Source of the DNA: Ignavibacteria bacterium
Lineage (GTDB): Bacteria; Bacteroidota; Ignavibacteria; Kapaibacteriales; Kapaibacteriaceae
Length of the DNA: 64,000 nt
Assembly (NCBI GenBank): GCA_016191145.1
Contig: JACPPD010000003.1
Coordinates: 124,001-188,000, forward strand
Direction: 5' to 3'
Below, one piece after another: positions 24,598 through 32,536 of the stretch. The position numbers and the translations under genes are program-made. The notes beneath the pieces were generated by a model that had not been told where the DNA came from, ran no database searches, and saw only the letters and a list, made by a program, of their open reading frames with translations. Each line of letters opens with the position of its first letter. The first letter of the stretch is position 1.

Positions 24598-26160
24598 ATG
24601 GACCGACGAGACCTTCTCTCAAATTTCTTCCGACTGGGTGTGCGAGACAATTCGCCTCAGGTACTTGAGATGCCCGTAACAGGGGGCGTGGAATTGCACA
24701 CGGATCCTCTAACTCTTAACGATGTTTACCATCTGCTGCGCCGAATCGGTTTCGGCGCAACGGTGGTTCAGGCAAAGTCCTATGTAGGCAAAACTGCTTC
24801 GGAAGTCGTCGATGAATTGCTGGGATCAGCATCGGAGACAGCACCGGAGTCTCCCGGGACGTGGGTAGACGTGATTAACGAAGACCCCGAGGGCGCCGAC
24901 CTGCAAACGCGCGGCGCCATTTACAATCAGTGGGAAATCAACATGGGCAAGCTTGCCACCTGGTGGATCGATCTTATGCGAACAGATCCGAAAGCTGTTG
25001 AAAAGCTCACCTTGTTCTGGTCTGGCCATTGGACGTCGGAGTTCACCTTCGATATCAAATATTCTATTCCGCAGACTCTCTACCGACAGTACCTCATGTT
25101 GCGTTCGCACCGTATCGGCGACATGAAGCAAATGGCCCTCGACGTCACTCTCGATAATGCAATGCTTTATTATCTCGGGGGAACACTCAATGATGCAGGG
25201 AAGCCCAACGAAAATTATGGACGCGAGCTGCAAGAGCTGTTCCTGCTGGGTATTGGCTGGTATACGGAGGGTGATGTAAAGGAAGCCGCTCGCGTGCTAA
25301 CAGGATGGAAGTCGCAGCGCTATGTAGAAGAACCAGCTCCTAATGGAATTTACAATTCATGGTTTGAAGCGGCAAAGCACGACACCGGCGCAAAGCAGTA
25401 CCTGGGTCAGACAATTCCCGCCCGTACACCAGACAACAACACTGAGTATCAGGTTAAGAACGAAGAAGTATTCGAACTAATCAAGATCATCTTTCGCGAG
25501 CGTCCGGAGGCAGCAAGCAGGTTTCTTGCAACCAAGGCATATAAGTTTTTTGTTTACAGTTCTCCTCTGGACGTGGATCCTATCTTTATTGAGGATCTCG
25601 CATCTGCTTTCAGGAATGCCAACTTCGACCTCAAAGTTTTGTTTAAGACAATGCTCACGAGCAAGCACTTCTTCGATCCTGCCATTAGGGGAGCGCAAAT
25701 CAAGACTCCACTGGAGCTTGTTGTTGGCCTGATGCGTCAGCTTGGACAGGTAGATTCCCAAGCATACGGATGGGGGATAAAAATGGATCAGACCCTAATG
25801 GATACGCCCGACGTCAGCGGATGGCCAGGCTACAGATCGTGGATCAGTACGAACACCTATCCGCAGCGGCGGAGTTTTGCTTCGAAACTGGTTGAATCAA
25901 TGTCGGACAGCCGCGTGAATGAATTCATCAGGGAGTTCGACGATTACACCGACATCGTAAAACTCACAACAAATATTGTGGATTACCTGTTACCGGCGCC
26001 CGTAACAACAGAACGTTTAGATTATTATGTGCAGACTGTAATTCAGGGAGCGCCCACGTATGAATGGCCGGGAATTCTCGGCAATCCAACAACGGCAGCG
26101 GCTCGTGTGCGAAATCTCCTTTTAAGCATTTCCAAAGCGCCGGATTTTCAACTGTGCTGA
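24598..26160 (+). CDS. DUF1800 family protein
   Basis: The 520-residue product starts MDRRDLLSNFFRLG, an RR-containing N-terminus without an obvious long hydrophobic core. The DUF1800 pattern follows: LLRRIGFGATVVQAKSY, LTLFWSGHWTSEF, NYGRELQELFLLGIGWYTEGDVKEAARVLTGW and HFFDPAIRGAQIKTPLELVVGLMRQLG. The biochemical role of DUF1800 is unknown, but it is routinely found beside DUF1501 proteins, as here (next gene after 40 bases). ATG 24598, 2 bases after the OmpA stop, is chosen over an in-frame TTG at 24553 inside the upstream gene. Confidence 0.88.
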   Translation: MDRRDLLSNFFRLGVRDNSPQVLEMPVTGGVELHTDPLTLNDVYHLLRRIGFGATVVQAKSYVGKTASEVVDELLGSASETAPESPGTWVDVINEDPEGADLQTRGAIYNQWEINMGKLATWWIDLMRTDPKAVEKLTLFWSGHWTSEFTFDIKYSIPQTLYRQYLMLRSHRIGDMKQMALDVTLDNAMLYYLGGTLNDAGKPNENYGRELQELFLLGIGWYTEGDVKEAARVLTGWKSQRYVEEPAPNGIYNSWFEAAKHDTGAKQYLGQTIPARTPDNNTEYQVKNEEVFELIKIIFRERPEAASRFLATKAYKFFVYSSPLDVDPIFIEDLASAFRNANFDLKVLFKTMLTSKHFFDPAIRGAQIKTPLELVVGLMRQLGQVDSQAYGWGIKMDQTLMDTPDVSGWPGYRSWISTNTYPQRRSFASKLVESMSDSRVNEFIREFDDYTDIVKLTTNIVDYLLPAPVTTERLDYYVQTVIQGAPTYEWPGILGNPTTAAARVRNLLLSISKAPDFQLC

Positions 26161-26200
26161 GTTGTTATTCTAACATCGAAAACGAATCACAGGCATCAAC

Positions 26201-27769
26201 ATGAAACGTCGAAACTTTATTGCAACAACAACTGCCGCAGCGGTTGGAACCAACATTCTTGGTGGCGTTCGTCTAAAGGCATTCAATCCCGATCACCTGA
26301 TGAATATTCAGGCGGATGACGACAGGATTCTGATTGTGATTCAGATGTTCGGAGGAAACGATGGACTGAACACCATCATCCCCGTGGACGCATCCGAGTA
26401 TTACGATTTTCGGCCTAACATTGCAGTGAAAAAATCGTCGGCAGTGAACGTCCTTTCACAGATTTATATGCATCCGGCGCTCGATACTCCAAAGTATCCC
26501 TCTGCATATAACCTGCGGCGCATGATGGAGGACGGACGCCTTGCAATTGTACAGGGAGTCGGATACGAAAACCCCAATCTTTCGCACTTCAGGTCCACCG
26601 ACATTTGGCTGAGTGGATTCAACACGTCAGACCCCGAAGCGCGGCTGGTTAATGGATGGCTTGGACGGTTTTGGTCTGAAAAGATTCAGGGATTTCCACA
26701 AAGTCTGCCTGCTCATCCTACCGCTGTTCAAATCGGCGGTTCGCTCTCAATGCTTCTCAGAAGTCCAAAGGGCGACGTAGGCATTGCTCTTACCGATCCT
26801 AATAAGTTTTTTGAATTAGGGCAGGGTTTGTCACCCGATCTGGATCCGATGCCCGAAGACACGCGATACGGAAGAGAATTCAATTTTGTGAGACTTGTGG
26901 CCGAGCAATCGGACTTGTATTCATCGGTTGTTAAACAAGCTTATGATGCGGGACGGAATATGATTTCGTATCCCGACAATGCTTTTGTCAGGCAGATGCA
27001 GTTGGTAGCAAGGCTCATCAGCGGCGGATTGAAATCAAAGGTTTTCTTAGTGTATATGAATGGTTTCGATACACACGTACAGCAGCAAAATTCCGATGAG
27101 TCGGGTTTGCACCCATATCTGCTTGAATCGTTAAGCGCTGGCGTCGGTGCGTTCATGCAGGATGCACTGCAGCAGGGATTTGCCGACAGGGTAGTGGGTA
27201 TGACCGTTTCCGAATTCGGAAGACGTCCATTTGAAAACGGAAGCAACGGTACAGATCACGGCGCTTCGTCTGTTCAGTTCGTTTGGGGTAACAAGGTTCG
27301 AGCAGGCGTGTATGGAACCACACCAGACTTAGTAAATCTTAATAGTAACGGCGATCTTCGATACCAGTGGGATTTCCGTCGGGTTTATGCCGACGTGATG
27401 GAATATTGGTTCGGCGGTACTCCGGAAGAAACAGAAACAGTTCTTCAGGAGCGGGTATTGCCACTTGGTGTATTACAAAGACCAACAAGTGTAGACGATG
27501 CGTTTTCGGGTCGCTTTCGTGTGGGCATAAAAGCATTCCCGAACCCATTTTCTACAAGTACAACTCTGGAGTGGATGCAGGAATCGCCAGCCTCAGTTAC
27601 GATTGATTTGTATTCAACTGCCGGGCGCTTTGTTGAAACCATATACGCTGGCAGTGTTCAGCCGGGACTTGTGAGAATTCCCATAGTACCATCGGCATCC
27701 GGCGCCTACATCTGCAATGTTTCCGTCAACGGTATTAACAATCCGGTATCGCTGCAATGTCTTCGATAA
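26201..27769 (+). CDS. DUF1501 family protein with Tat-like signal and T9SS-type C-terminal sorting domain
   Basis: The start (MKRRNFIATTTAAAVGTNILG) resembles a twin-arginine signal, and the DUF1501 body includes VIQMFGGNDGLNTIIPVD, NLSHFRSTDIWLSG, YMNGFDTHVQQ and VSEFGRRPFENGSNGTDHG. DUF1501 belongs to the alkaline-phosphatase/sulfatase-like fold. The last 80 residues (AFPNPFSTSTTLEW..., YSTAGRFVETIYAG..., SGAYICNVSV) form a type IX-like sorting domain, implying transport across the outer membrane and surface anchoring. Substrate unknown. It lies between the DUF1800 gene and a terminator. Confidence 0.88.
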   Translation: MKRRNFIATTTAAAVGTNILGGVRLKAFNPDHLMNIQADDDRILIVIQMFGGNDGLNTIIPVDASEYYDFRPNIAVKKSSAVNVLSQIYMHPALDTPKYPSAYNLRRMMEDGRLAIVQGVGYENPNLSHFRSTDIWLSGFNTSDPEARLVNGWLGRFWSEKIQGFPQSLPAHPTAVQIGGSLSMLLRSPKGDVGIALTDPNKFFELGQGLSPDLDPMPEDTRYGREFNFVRLVAEQSDLYSSVVKQAYDAGRNMISYPDNAFVRQMQLVARLISGGLKSKVFLVYMNGFDTHVQQQNSDESGLHPYLLESLSAGVGAFMQDALQQGFADRVVGMTVSEFGRRPFENGSNGTDHGASSVQFVWGNKVRAGVYGTTPDLVNLNSNGDLRYQWDFRRVYADVMEYWFGGTPEETETVLQERVLPLGVLQRPTSVDDAFSGRFRVGIKAFPNPFSTSTTLEWMQESPASVTIDLYSTAGRFVETIYAGSVQPGLVRIPIVPSASGAYICNVSVNGINNPVSLQCLR

Positions 27770-27815
27770 ACATCGCGTATTGACCATTGCTCAGTGTGAC
27801 GTAATTTTAATATCC

Positions 27816-27841
27816 AAGGGCATCCCGAGGGGTGCCCTTTT
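27816..27841 (+). terminator. Rho-independent-like terminator after the DUF1501 gene
   Basis: AAGGGCA (27816-27822) pairs with TGCCCTT (from 27833), with an inner CCC/GGG pair around a GA turn, followed by a short T run. It lies between the DUF1501 stop and the FAD-oxidoreductase start. Confidence 0.7.
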
Positions 27842-27863
27842 GCATAGATAAACAGGGGATTTG

Positions 27864-29414
27864 GTGTCGAGCCGCAGAGATTTCCTTCGACTGATCATGC
27901 TGGGATCCGGAGCCGTTTATGCTGTAGAGCTGGGCGGCTGCAAGAAGCCATCGGAGATTCGTCTGCTGAATGCGCCGAGGCGCACGTATTCAACGCCAAA
28001 ATTTCGCATTGCGCACTCATACATGCGCGATGGAGCGCCCCTTCCCAACATCTCAAGAACAGAGTCGTGCAACGTTGTTGTAATCGGTACAGGTATTTCG
28101 GGATTGACGGCAGCCTTGACATTACAGCAGGCTGGTAAACACGTTATTCTGGTAGAGTCTGAGCCGCAGCCGGGCGGCTCGGGCAGGAGCGCTCCGCTGG
28201 GAGGCGGAAAGGCTCCGCTGGGCAGCGTCTACTTTGTTGAACGCACTGCAGAACTTGATAATCTTCTGCGTTTCGCAAACGTGGAACCGCAGGTGTGTCC
28301 GGCAGATGGATATCAATTTGAAAGGGGCACTGTAGTACGCGAATTGTGGAATGATTCAACGCTCGACGCTGTTGTGCGAAGCGGGCCAGAGCGCGATGGT
28401 ATGAAGCGGTTCAGAGACTACATGCTGGCGCTTGGAGACGAACTGCCGTTGTATCCGCTGGCTGATGAAGTGACGCCGCAAATTTTATCGCTTGATGTTT
28501 CCGCCGAGGATTGGATAAAAAGTTTTGGGTCGCAGACGTTACTCACAGTACTCAATGCGTATTCACGTTCTTCGATGGGAGCATTGTTATCGCGCACAAA
28601 CGTGTACTGTCTTCAGAATTTTTATGCTTCAGAATTTGGTCCTTCTCTAAGCACGCCTCGGATGACGATTGCCGGAGGTATCGGCAGACTCACTGCGCAG
28701 GCTGCAAAAAAGTTCAGCGATGTACGGATGGATCATCTGGCCGTGCGTGTGCAGAACACGCGCCAGGGCGTCAGCGTCGATACCATTAACGATGAGGGCG
28801 AAGTTGTGCGTTTCAATGCATCGCATGTTATTGTGGCTTCTCAGAAATTTCAGGCGGCGCATCTGATTCCCGATCTACCAACGGCTCAGGCGCGTGCCAG
28901 TAAGATGCTTTCCTATGCCCCTTACATGACTCTTCACATAGTATCCGACGTACCGCTAATGGAAGCCGACATATACGATACATGGAATTTGACAAGCGAA
29001 TTCGAAACGGACGTTATCAATCCACGCAGCGTTGAAGGTACATCATTTAGTAAATATGTTTCAAGTCTATATCTGCCAATGGATCAGTTTGCAAGGGGGC
29101 AATTGCAAGATGCGGAGTTATTTGCGCGCAGAGCCACCGACGTTGTCGATCGGTTTCTTACGTCGTACTCCGAAGAGCAGCAGGCATCCGTTCGAGAAAT
29201 ATATTGTTGGGGGTGGGGACACAGCATGGTGATACCTACGCCGGGTTCTCATAGCGGTCCGGCGCAGGCGGCCTGCCGAACATTCGGCAATATTGTGTTC
29301 GCAAATACCGATTGCGATGCCGCGCCTGCAATCGAGAATGCAGCTTACCATGGTTCCCGTGCCGCGGTAGAAATTCTTGAACCCAGACATATTGGAACCA
29401 CAGTCCAACTGTAA
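27864..29414 (+). CDS. FAD-dependent oxidoreductase (amine-oxidase type), exported
   Basis: The N-terminus has a twin-arginine-like motif (SSRRDFLRLIMLGSG) and a possible lipobox (LGGC), pointing to export in folded form with cofactor. The Rossmann FAD site is VVVIGTGISGLTAALTLQQAG with the acidic end VILVESE, then GGSGRSAPLGGGKAPLGS. The C-terminal FAD-contact segment is GNIVFANTDCDAAPAIENAAYHG. The protein fits the flavin-containing amine oxidoreductase superfamily; the substrate is unknown. A GTG at 27864, about 6 bases after AGGGG, is favoured over TTG 27861. Its position behind DUF1800 and DUF1501 suggests a shared pathway, though a terminator intervenes. Confidence 0.8.
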   Translation: MSSRRDFLRLIMLGSGAVYAVELGGCKKPSEIRLLNAPRRTYSTPKFRIAHSYMRDGAPLPNISRTESCNVVVIGTGISGLTAALTLQQAGKHVILVESEPQPGGSGRSAPLGGGKAPLGSVYFVERTAELDNLLRFANVEPQVCPADGYQFERGTVVRELWNDSTLDAVVRSGPERDGMKRFRDYMLALGDELPLYPLADEVTPQILSLDVSAEDWIKSFGSQTLLTVLNAYSRSSMGALLSRTNVYCLQNFYASEFGPSLSTPRMTIAGGIGRLTAQAAKKFSDVRMDHLAVRVQNTRQGVSVDTINDEGEVVRFNASHVIVASQKFQAAHLIPDLPTAQARASKMLSYAPYMTLHIVSDVPLMEADIYDTWNLTSEFETDVINPRSVEGTSFSKYVSSLYLPMDQFARGQLQDAELFARRATDVVDRFLTSYSEEQQASVREIYCWGWGHSMVIPTPGSHSGPAQAACRTFGNIVFANTDCDAAPAIENAAYHGSRAAVEILEPRHIGTTVQL

Positions 29415-29459
29415 GAGTCTGAATCGGGTTCATGAAAATTCGACATTTAGGGAGGCGGC

Positions 29460-29981
29460 ATGAAAATCAGCTGTGCATTGCGGACAATCTGTTTAGCAGT
29501 AATTGTTGCTATCGCAAGTCAAAGCGGTAATGCGCAAGGTCCGCGCGGAAAGGAATTTGGTTTTGGAATTATTCTTGGCGACCCATTAGGACTAACTGGA
29601 AAGTATTGGGTGTCGAACGAAAATGCAATGATGTTTGATTTTGGTGCGTCATACTTTGGCTCGCCGCGAATACAGTTTGACTATGTATGGCACTTAGATG
29701 TCTTCAAGTCTCAAATAGTCAAGCTGTACGCAGGTCCTGGACTCGGACTCGGATTTGGCCAACCCGGCTACAGTGTTTGGTACGCGGGCAGAAGATACCG
29801 CGAGTATTGGTATTACAGAGATAGCGGACTGGGTGTTGCCGTTCGAGTCATCGTTGGCGTTAACGTCATCCCCAGGGCAACTCCCCTTGAAATTTTCCTA
29901 GAACTTGGACCCAACATCGGCATCGTACCCGGATTCGGAGCCGCACTCGATGCAGCTGTTGGAATCAGATTCTATCCATAG
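29460..29981 (+). CDS. Small outer-membrane beta-barrel-like protein
   Basis: A 173-residue product with signal peptide (MKISCALRTICLAVIVAIASQSGNAQ). The body has many glycines and aromatics in alternating strands (EFGFGIILGDPLGLTGKYW, KLYAGPGLGLGFG, LELGPNIGIVPGFGAALDA) and an aromatic end (IRFYP). That resembles short outer-membrane barrels or DUF3996-like proteins. A good ribosome-binding site (GGGAGG) precedes the start. The gene is 45 bases downstream of the oxidoreductase. No function can be given. Confidence 0.65.
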   Translation: MKISCALRTICLAVIVAIASQSGNAQGPRGKEFGFGIILGDPLGLTGKYWVSNENAMMFDFGASYFGSPRIQFDYVWHLDVFKSQIVKLYAGPGLGLGFGQPGYSVWYAGRRYREYWYYRDSGLGVAVRVIVGVNVIPRATPLEIFLELGPNIGIVPGFGAALDAAVGIRFYP

Positions 29982-30047
29982 CATTGGTGTGAGGCACACA
30001 CGGCTTATCCAGTAAATAAAATGAACAATCACATATTCGGAGGAACA

Positions 30048-30788
30048 ATGAAATCTCAACTGAAGATCCTTACAGGATTTATTGCACTGGCGCTCATTGT
30101 AGCGTCGTGCTCAGAAAACACTAACAATCCCACAACGAACGGCTCGTATCTGCAGATGAAAACTGCAATGACGAACCAAACCATCACGTCGAACTTTGCA
30201 AAGTCGGGCGATGCAGTTCAAAACGGAAGCGGGATAGACTCCATTCGCGTAGACAGCGTGCGGATTCTTATCAAGCGCATCAAACTTCTCCGCTCCGAAG
30301 ACGACACAACGGGCGAAGGCGAAGAAGTGAAGATTGGGCCGACCGTTATTCATTTCAACAGCGACACGGCTGACACTCACACACTCGTATTCACCAAGGC
30401 GATACCTGTTGGATCTTACCGCAAGATGAAGATGGAAATGCACCGGTTCACTCCTGGCGAGGCAGCCGATTATGCTGCTGATCCGGAATTCGGACCATTT
30501 GCGTTCCCGGATCGGCTGACCATTATCGTTGACGGTACCGTATACGCCGACAGTGCTTCGCGCCCCTTCCAATTCACTCAAGACTGGACGGAAAACTTCT
30601 GGTTTGAATTCGATCCGTTCCTTGACATCACGGAAGGTACAACTGCAATCGAATGGACGTTCGATGCATCGAGAGTCTTTAAGGGAGCAGACAGATTATT
30701 GGATCCGGACGACGAGAACGACCACGGCAGCATCGGCGATGGACTTAAGAAGAGCTGGAAGGTGTTAAAGAAGTGGCACCGCGACTAA
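30048..30788 (+). CDS. Lipoprotein of unknown function
   Basis: A 246-residue lipoprotein: signal MKSQLKILTGFIALALIVASC with lipobox VASC, then an Asn/Thr-rich linker and a beta-rich domain (SIRVDSVRILIKRIKLL, VGSYRKMKMEMHRF, DRLTIIVDGTVYADSA, IEWTFDASRVF) reminiscent of DUF4382-like periplasmic domains. The C-terminus is charged (DPDDENDHG, then KKSWKVLKKWHRD). GGAGG at 30039-30043 fixes the start at 30048 rather than the in-frame ATG at 30021. A strong hairpin terminator follows. Confidence 0.7.
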   Translation: MKSQLKILTGFIALALIVASCSENTNNPTTNGSYLQMKTAMTNQTITSNFAKSGDAVQNGSGIDSIRVDSVRILIKRIKLLRSEDDTTGEGEEVKIGPTVIHFNSDTADTHTLVFTKAIPVGSYRKMKMEMHRFTPGEAADYAADPEFGPFAFPDRLTIIVDGTVYADSASRPFQFTQDWTENFWFEFDPFLDITEGTTAIEWTFDASRVFKGADRLLDPDDENDHGSIGDGLKKSWKVLKKWHRD

Positions 30789-30845
30789 TGCAGCAATGTA
30801 GCTGAATCTGTTTGGAGGCGGACAGAGTTCGCAGATGCCGAAGAG

Positions 30846-30875
30846 AAGGCTGTCTTAAAGGACAGCCTTTTTTTT
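30846..30875. terminator. Bidirectional hairpin terminator
   Basis: AAGGCTGTC pairs perfectly with GACAGCCTT around a TTAAAG loop, followed by a run of T on the plus strand. It lies between the lipoprotein gene and the convergent hxlR-type gene and overlaps the latter's stop region, so it may serve both. Confidence 0.85.
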
Positions 30876-31247
30876 GTTCGGGTGCTCCAGCCCTACAGCC
30901 GACATCGGCAACGAGTCTGCATCATCTGCCCATTGTGTACCCCAATTGCACGCCAACTGTAAAATAGGTCTCAGTGTCTCGCCCCTTCTGGTCAATGAAT
31001 ACTCAACCTTCGGAGGAATCTGCCGAAAAATTTTGCGTTTAACAATTCCATCGCGTTCGAGTTCGCGCAACTGATGGGTAAGCATCCGCTGAGTGCATTT
31101 GGGTAATAGTTTTTTCAACTCTCCAAACCGTTTTTTACCATCCAGAAGATACCAAAGGATCAGCGTTTTCCATTTGCCGCCGATGAGGTCAAGAGTGAGG
31201 GCAATATGGCAGTCGTAGGTCTTGTCGCGAACAACAAAAGTTGCCAT
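30855..31247 (-). CDS. HxlR-family winged-helix transcriptional regulator
   Basis: A 130-residue single-domain DNA-binding protein. The family pattern is clear: CHIALTLDLIGGKWKTLILWYLLDGKKRFGELKKLL, then TQRMLTHQLRELERDGIVKRKIF, and the wing VEYSLTRRGETLRPIL. The start carries one Cys (C13 in YDCHIALTL), the position used for redox or aldehyde sensing in HxlR/YodB members. It is transcribed away from the PAS-protein gene across a 240-base gap, so that gene is a candidate target. Confidence 0.9.
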   Translation of the reverse strand: MATFVVRDKTYDCHIALTLDLIGGKWKTLILWYLLDGKKRFGELKKLLPKCTQRMLTHQLRELERDGIVKRKIFRQIPPKVEYSLTRRGETLRPILQLACNWGTQWADDADSLPMSAVGLEHPNKKKAVL

Positions 31248-31487
31248 TTACAGACGCACAGCGCAGAGTGATTGATGAGCTGAAAACTTACAACTTATTC
31301 GAAAAATAATCTGCACCATCTTTGATCGACGCCCAGTATTTGGGGTATTACAGGCTCATCGATGCTGGTTATACTGCCTGAAATAGCCATTGGTATATGT
31401 TTCGATACTATCGAACAATTCTGTGCGTACTTGAAATCGCTGAGCTGTTTTTCTATTGTTGCTGTGTAAAAAATTAAAGAAAGTATC

Positions 31488-31874
31488 ATGGACGAACACA
31501 AGCATCACGTAGAGATATTGCACAGTTTCTTTCACGAACAGCAGCAAATATTCGACGCATCGGGTCAGGCCATTTATGCGTTTCTTGATGATGGATGCAT
31601 CGTCTGCAACAAGAAGTTTGCAACGCTGCTTGGGTACTCCTCACCCGAGGAATGGGCCAAGGTTCCGGAGACATTTACAGAGGCATTCGTTGCTCCGAAC
31701 AGTCGGGCAACTTTAGTAAATGCATATCGAAACGCCATGGAATCAATGGTTGGCTCAACCATACAGATTTCGTGGAAGAAAAAATCCGGCGGAACAGTCG
31801 ACGCAAATGTGATGCTGGTTCCGATCTGTCACCAAGGCCATGTATTTGCCTTTCATTTCATTTCTCAACATTAA
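31488..31874 (+). CDS. Single PAS-domain protein
   Basis: A 128-residue protein that is mostly one PAS fold: IFDASGQAIYAFLDDGCIVCNKKFATLLGYSSPEEW, then the helix/strand segment ending SWKKKSGGTVDANVMLVPICHQGHVFAFHFI. No kinase or output domain is present, so it is a stand-alone sensor or adaptor. Cys and His residues (C38, C114, H115) could bind a ligand or metal, but no cofactor can be assigned. It is followed after 28 bases by a cupin gene and is divergent from the HxlR regulator. Confidence 0.7.
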   Translation: MDEHKHHVEILHSFFHEQQQIFDASGQAIYAFLDDGCIVCNKKFATLLGYSSPEEWAKVPETFTEAFVAPNSRATLVNAYRNAMESMVGSTIQISWKKKSGGTVDANVMLVPICHQGHVFAFHFISQH

Positions 31875-31902
31875 TCATCGTTAGGAAAGGGGCTTAGCAA
31901 AT

Positions 31903-32262
31903 ATGAAGCATGCACATCTTAAGACCTTCGACAAACCCGATGAAGTTCGGGAATTCCCTCATGGGCGGTTGGAACTGGTGAATATCGACGGTGCAACCAT
32001 CGGCCGTGCCGTGTTTGAGCCCGGTTGGCGATGGTCGGAGTCAGTGCAGCCTCTGGCAAAGACTAAAAGCTGCGAAGCGCCGCATTTTCAGTATCACATC
32101 TCAGGTGTTCTGCGAATCCTCATGGACGACGGAGATGAATTCGACTGTGTGCCCGGAGACGTCTCAGTGCTGCCATCGGGTCACGACGCCTGGGTAGTGG
32201 GCGATGAAGACGCCGTAGTGGTGGACTGGCATGGCATGATTGACTATGCAAAGGGGAAGTAG
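31903..32262 (+). CDS. Cupin-domain protein
   Basis: A 119-residue single cupin barrel. The first motif region contains EAPHFQYHISGVLRILMDDGDEFDCVPGDVSVLPSGHDAWVVGDEDAVVVDW, with His residues positioned to bind a metal. The sequence FEPGWRWSESVQPLAKTKSCEAPHFQYH resembles cupins near light- or stress-responsive genes. GGAAAGGGG lies upstream of ATG 31903. Likely co-transcribed with the PAS gene. Enzymatic role, if any, unknown. Confidence 0.78.
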   Translation: MKHAHLKTFDKPDEVREFPHGRLELVNIDGATIGRAVFEPGWRWSESVQPLAKTKSCEAPHFQYHISGVLRILMDDGDEFDCVPGDVSVLPSGHDAWVVGDEDAVVVDWHGMIDYAKGK

Positions 32263-32270
32263 CCGAAAAA

Positions 32271-32310
32271 ACCACCATGCCGGGTATCTCTTGATACCCG
32301 GCATGGTGGT
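32271..32310. repeat. Long palindromic REP-like element, copy 2
   Basis: A perfect 18-base-pair stem (ACCACCATGCCGGGTATC / GATACCCGGCATGGTGGT) with a TCTT loop. It lies 8 bases after the cupin stop and downstream of the minus-strand tRNA-Leu, so it could terminate both. Its loop is the reverse complement of copy 3's, so the two are in opposite orientation. Confidence 0.9.
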
Positions 32311-32322
32311 AATAAAACAGTG

Positions 32323-32350
32323 ATGCCGGGTATCAAGAGATACCCGGCAT
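32323..32350. repeat. Palindromic REP-like element, copy 3
   Basis: The same 12-base-pair stem as copy 1 with an AAGA loop, 12 bases from copy 2 in inverted orientation. The pair resembles BIME-type units. Confidence 0.9.
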
Positions 32351-32377
32351 GGTTTTCTGCGAACTGACCGCTTTTTG

Positions 32378-32461
32378 TGCGGAAGAGGGGACTTGAACCC
32401 CTATGCCCTTGCGAGCGCCACCCCCTCAAGATGGTGCGTCTACCAATTTCGCCACTTCCGC
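32378..32461 (-). tRNA. tRNA-Leu (anticodon GAG)
   Basis: On the minus strand the acceptor GCGGAAG pairs with CTTCCGC and the discriminator is A. The anticodon stem CCATC/GGTGG encloses TTGAGGG (anticodon GAG), a long variable arm (about CGCTCGCAAGGGCAT) marks a class II tRNA, and the T arm is AGGGG-TTCAAGT-CCCCT. Length is 84 bases, and CCA is not encoded. Confidence 0.94.
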
Positions 32462-32536
32462 ATTCGACAAAAATATGAGAAATCGTGCAGATGGAATGGA
32501 ATATGCTTACCATTCAATTGCCTCTTAGTACCTCTG

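Noticed and set aside
32244-32513. 89-codon minus-strand frame through tRNA-Leu and the palindromes
   Set aside because: It overlaps a clear tRNA and repeats and has no recognisable protein features.
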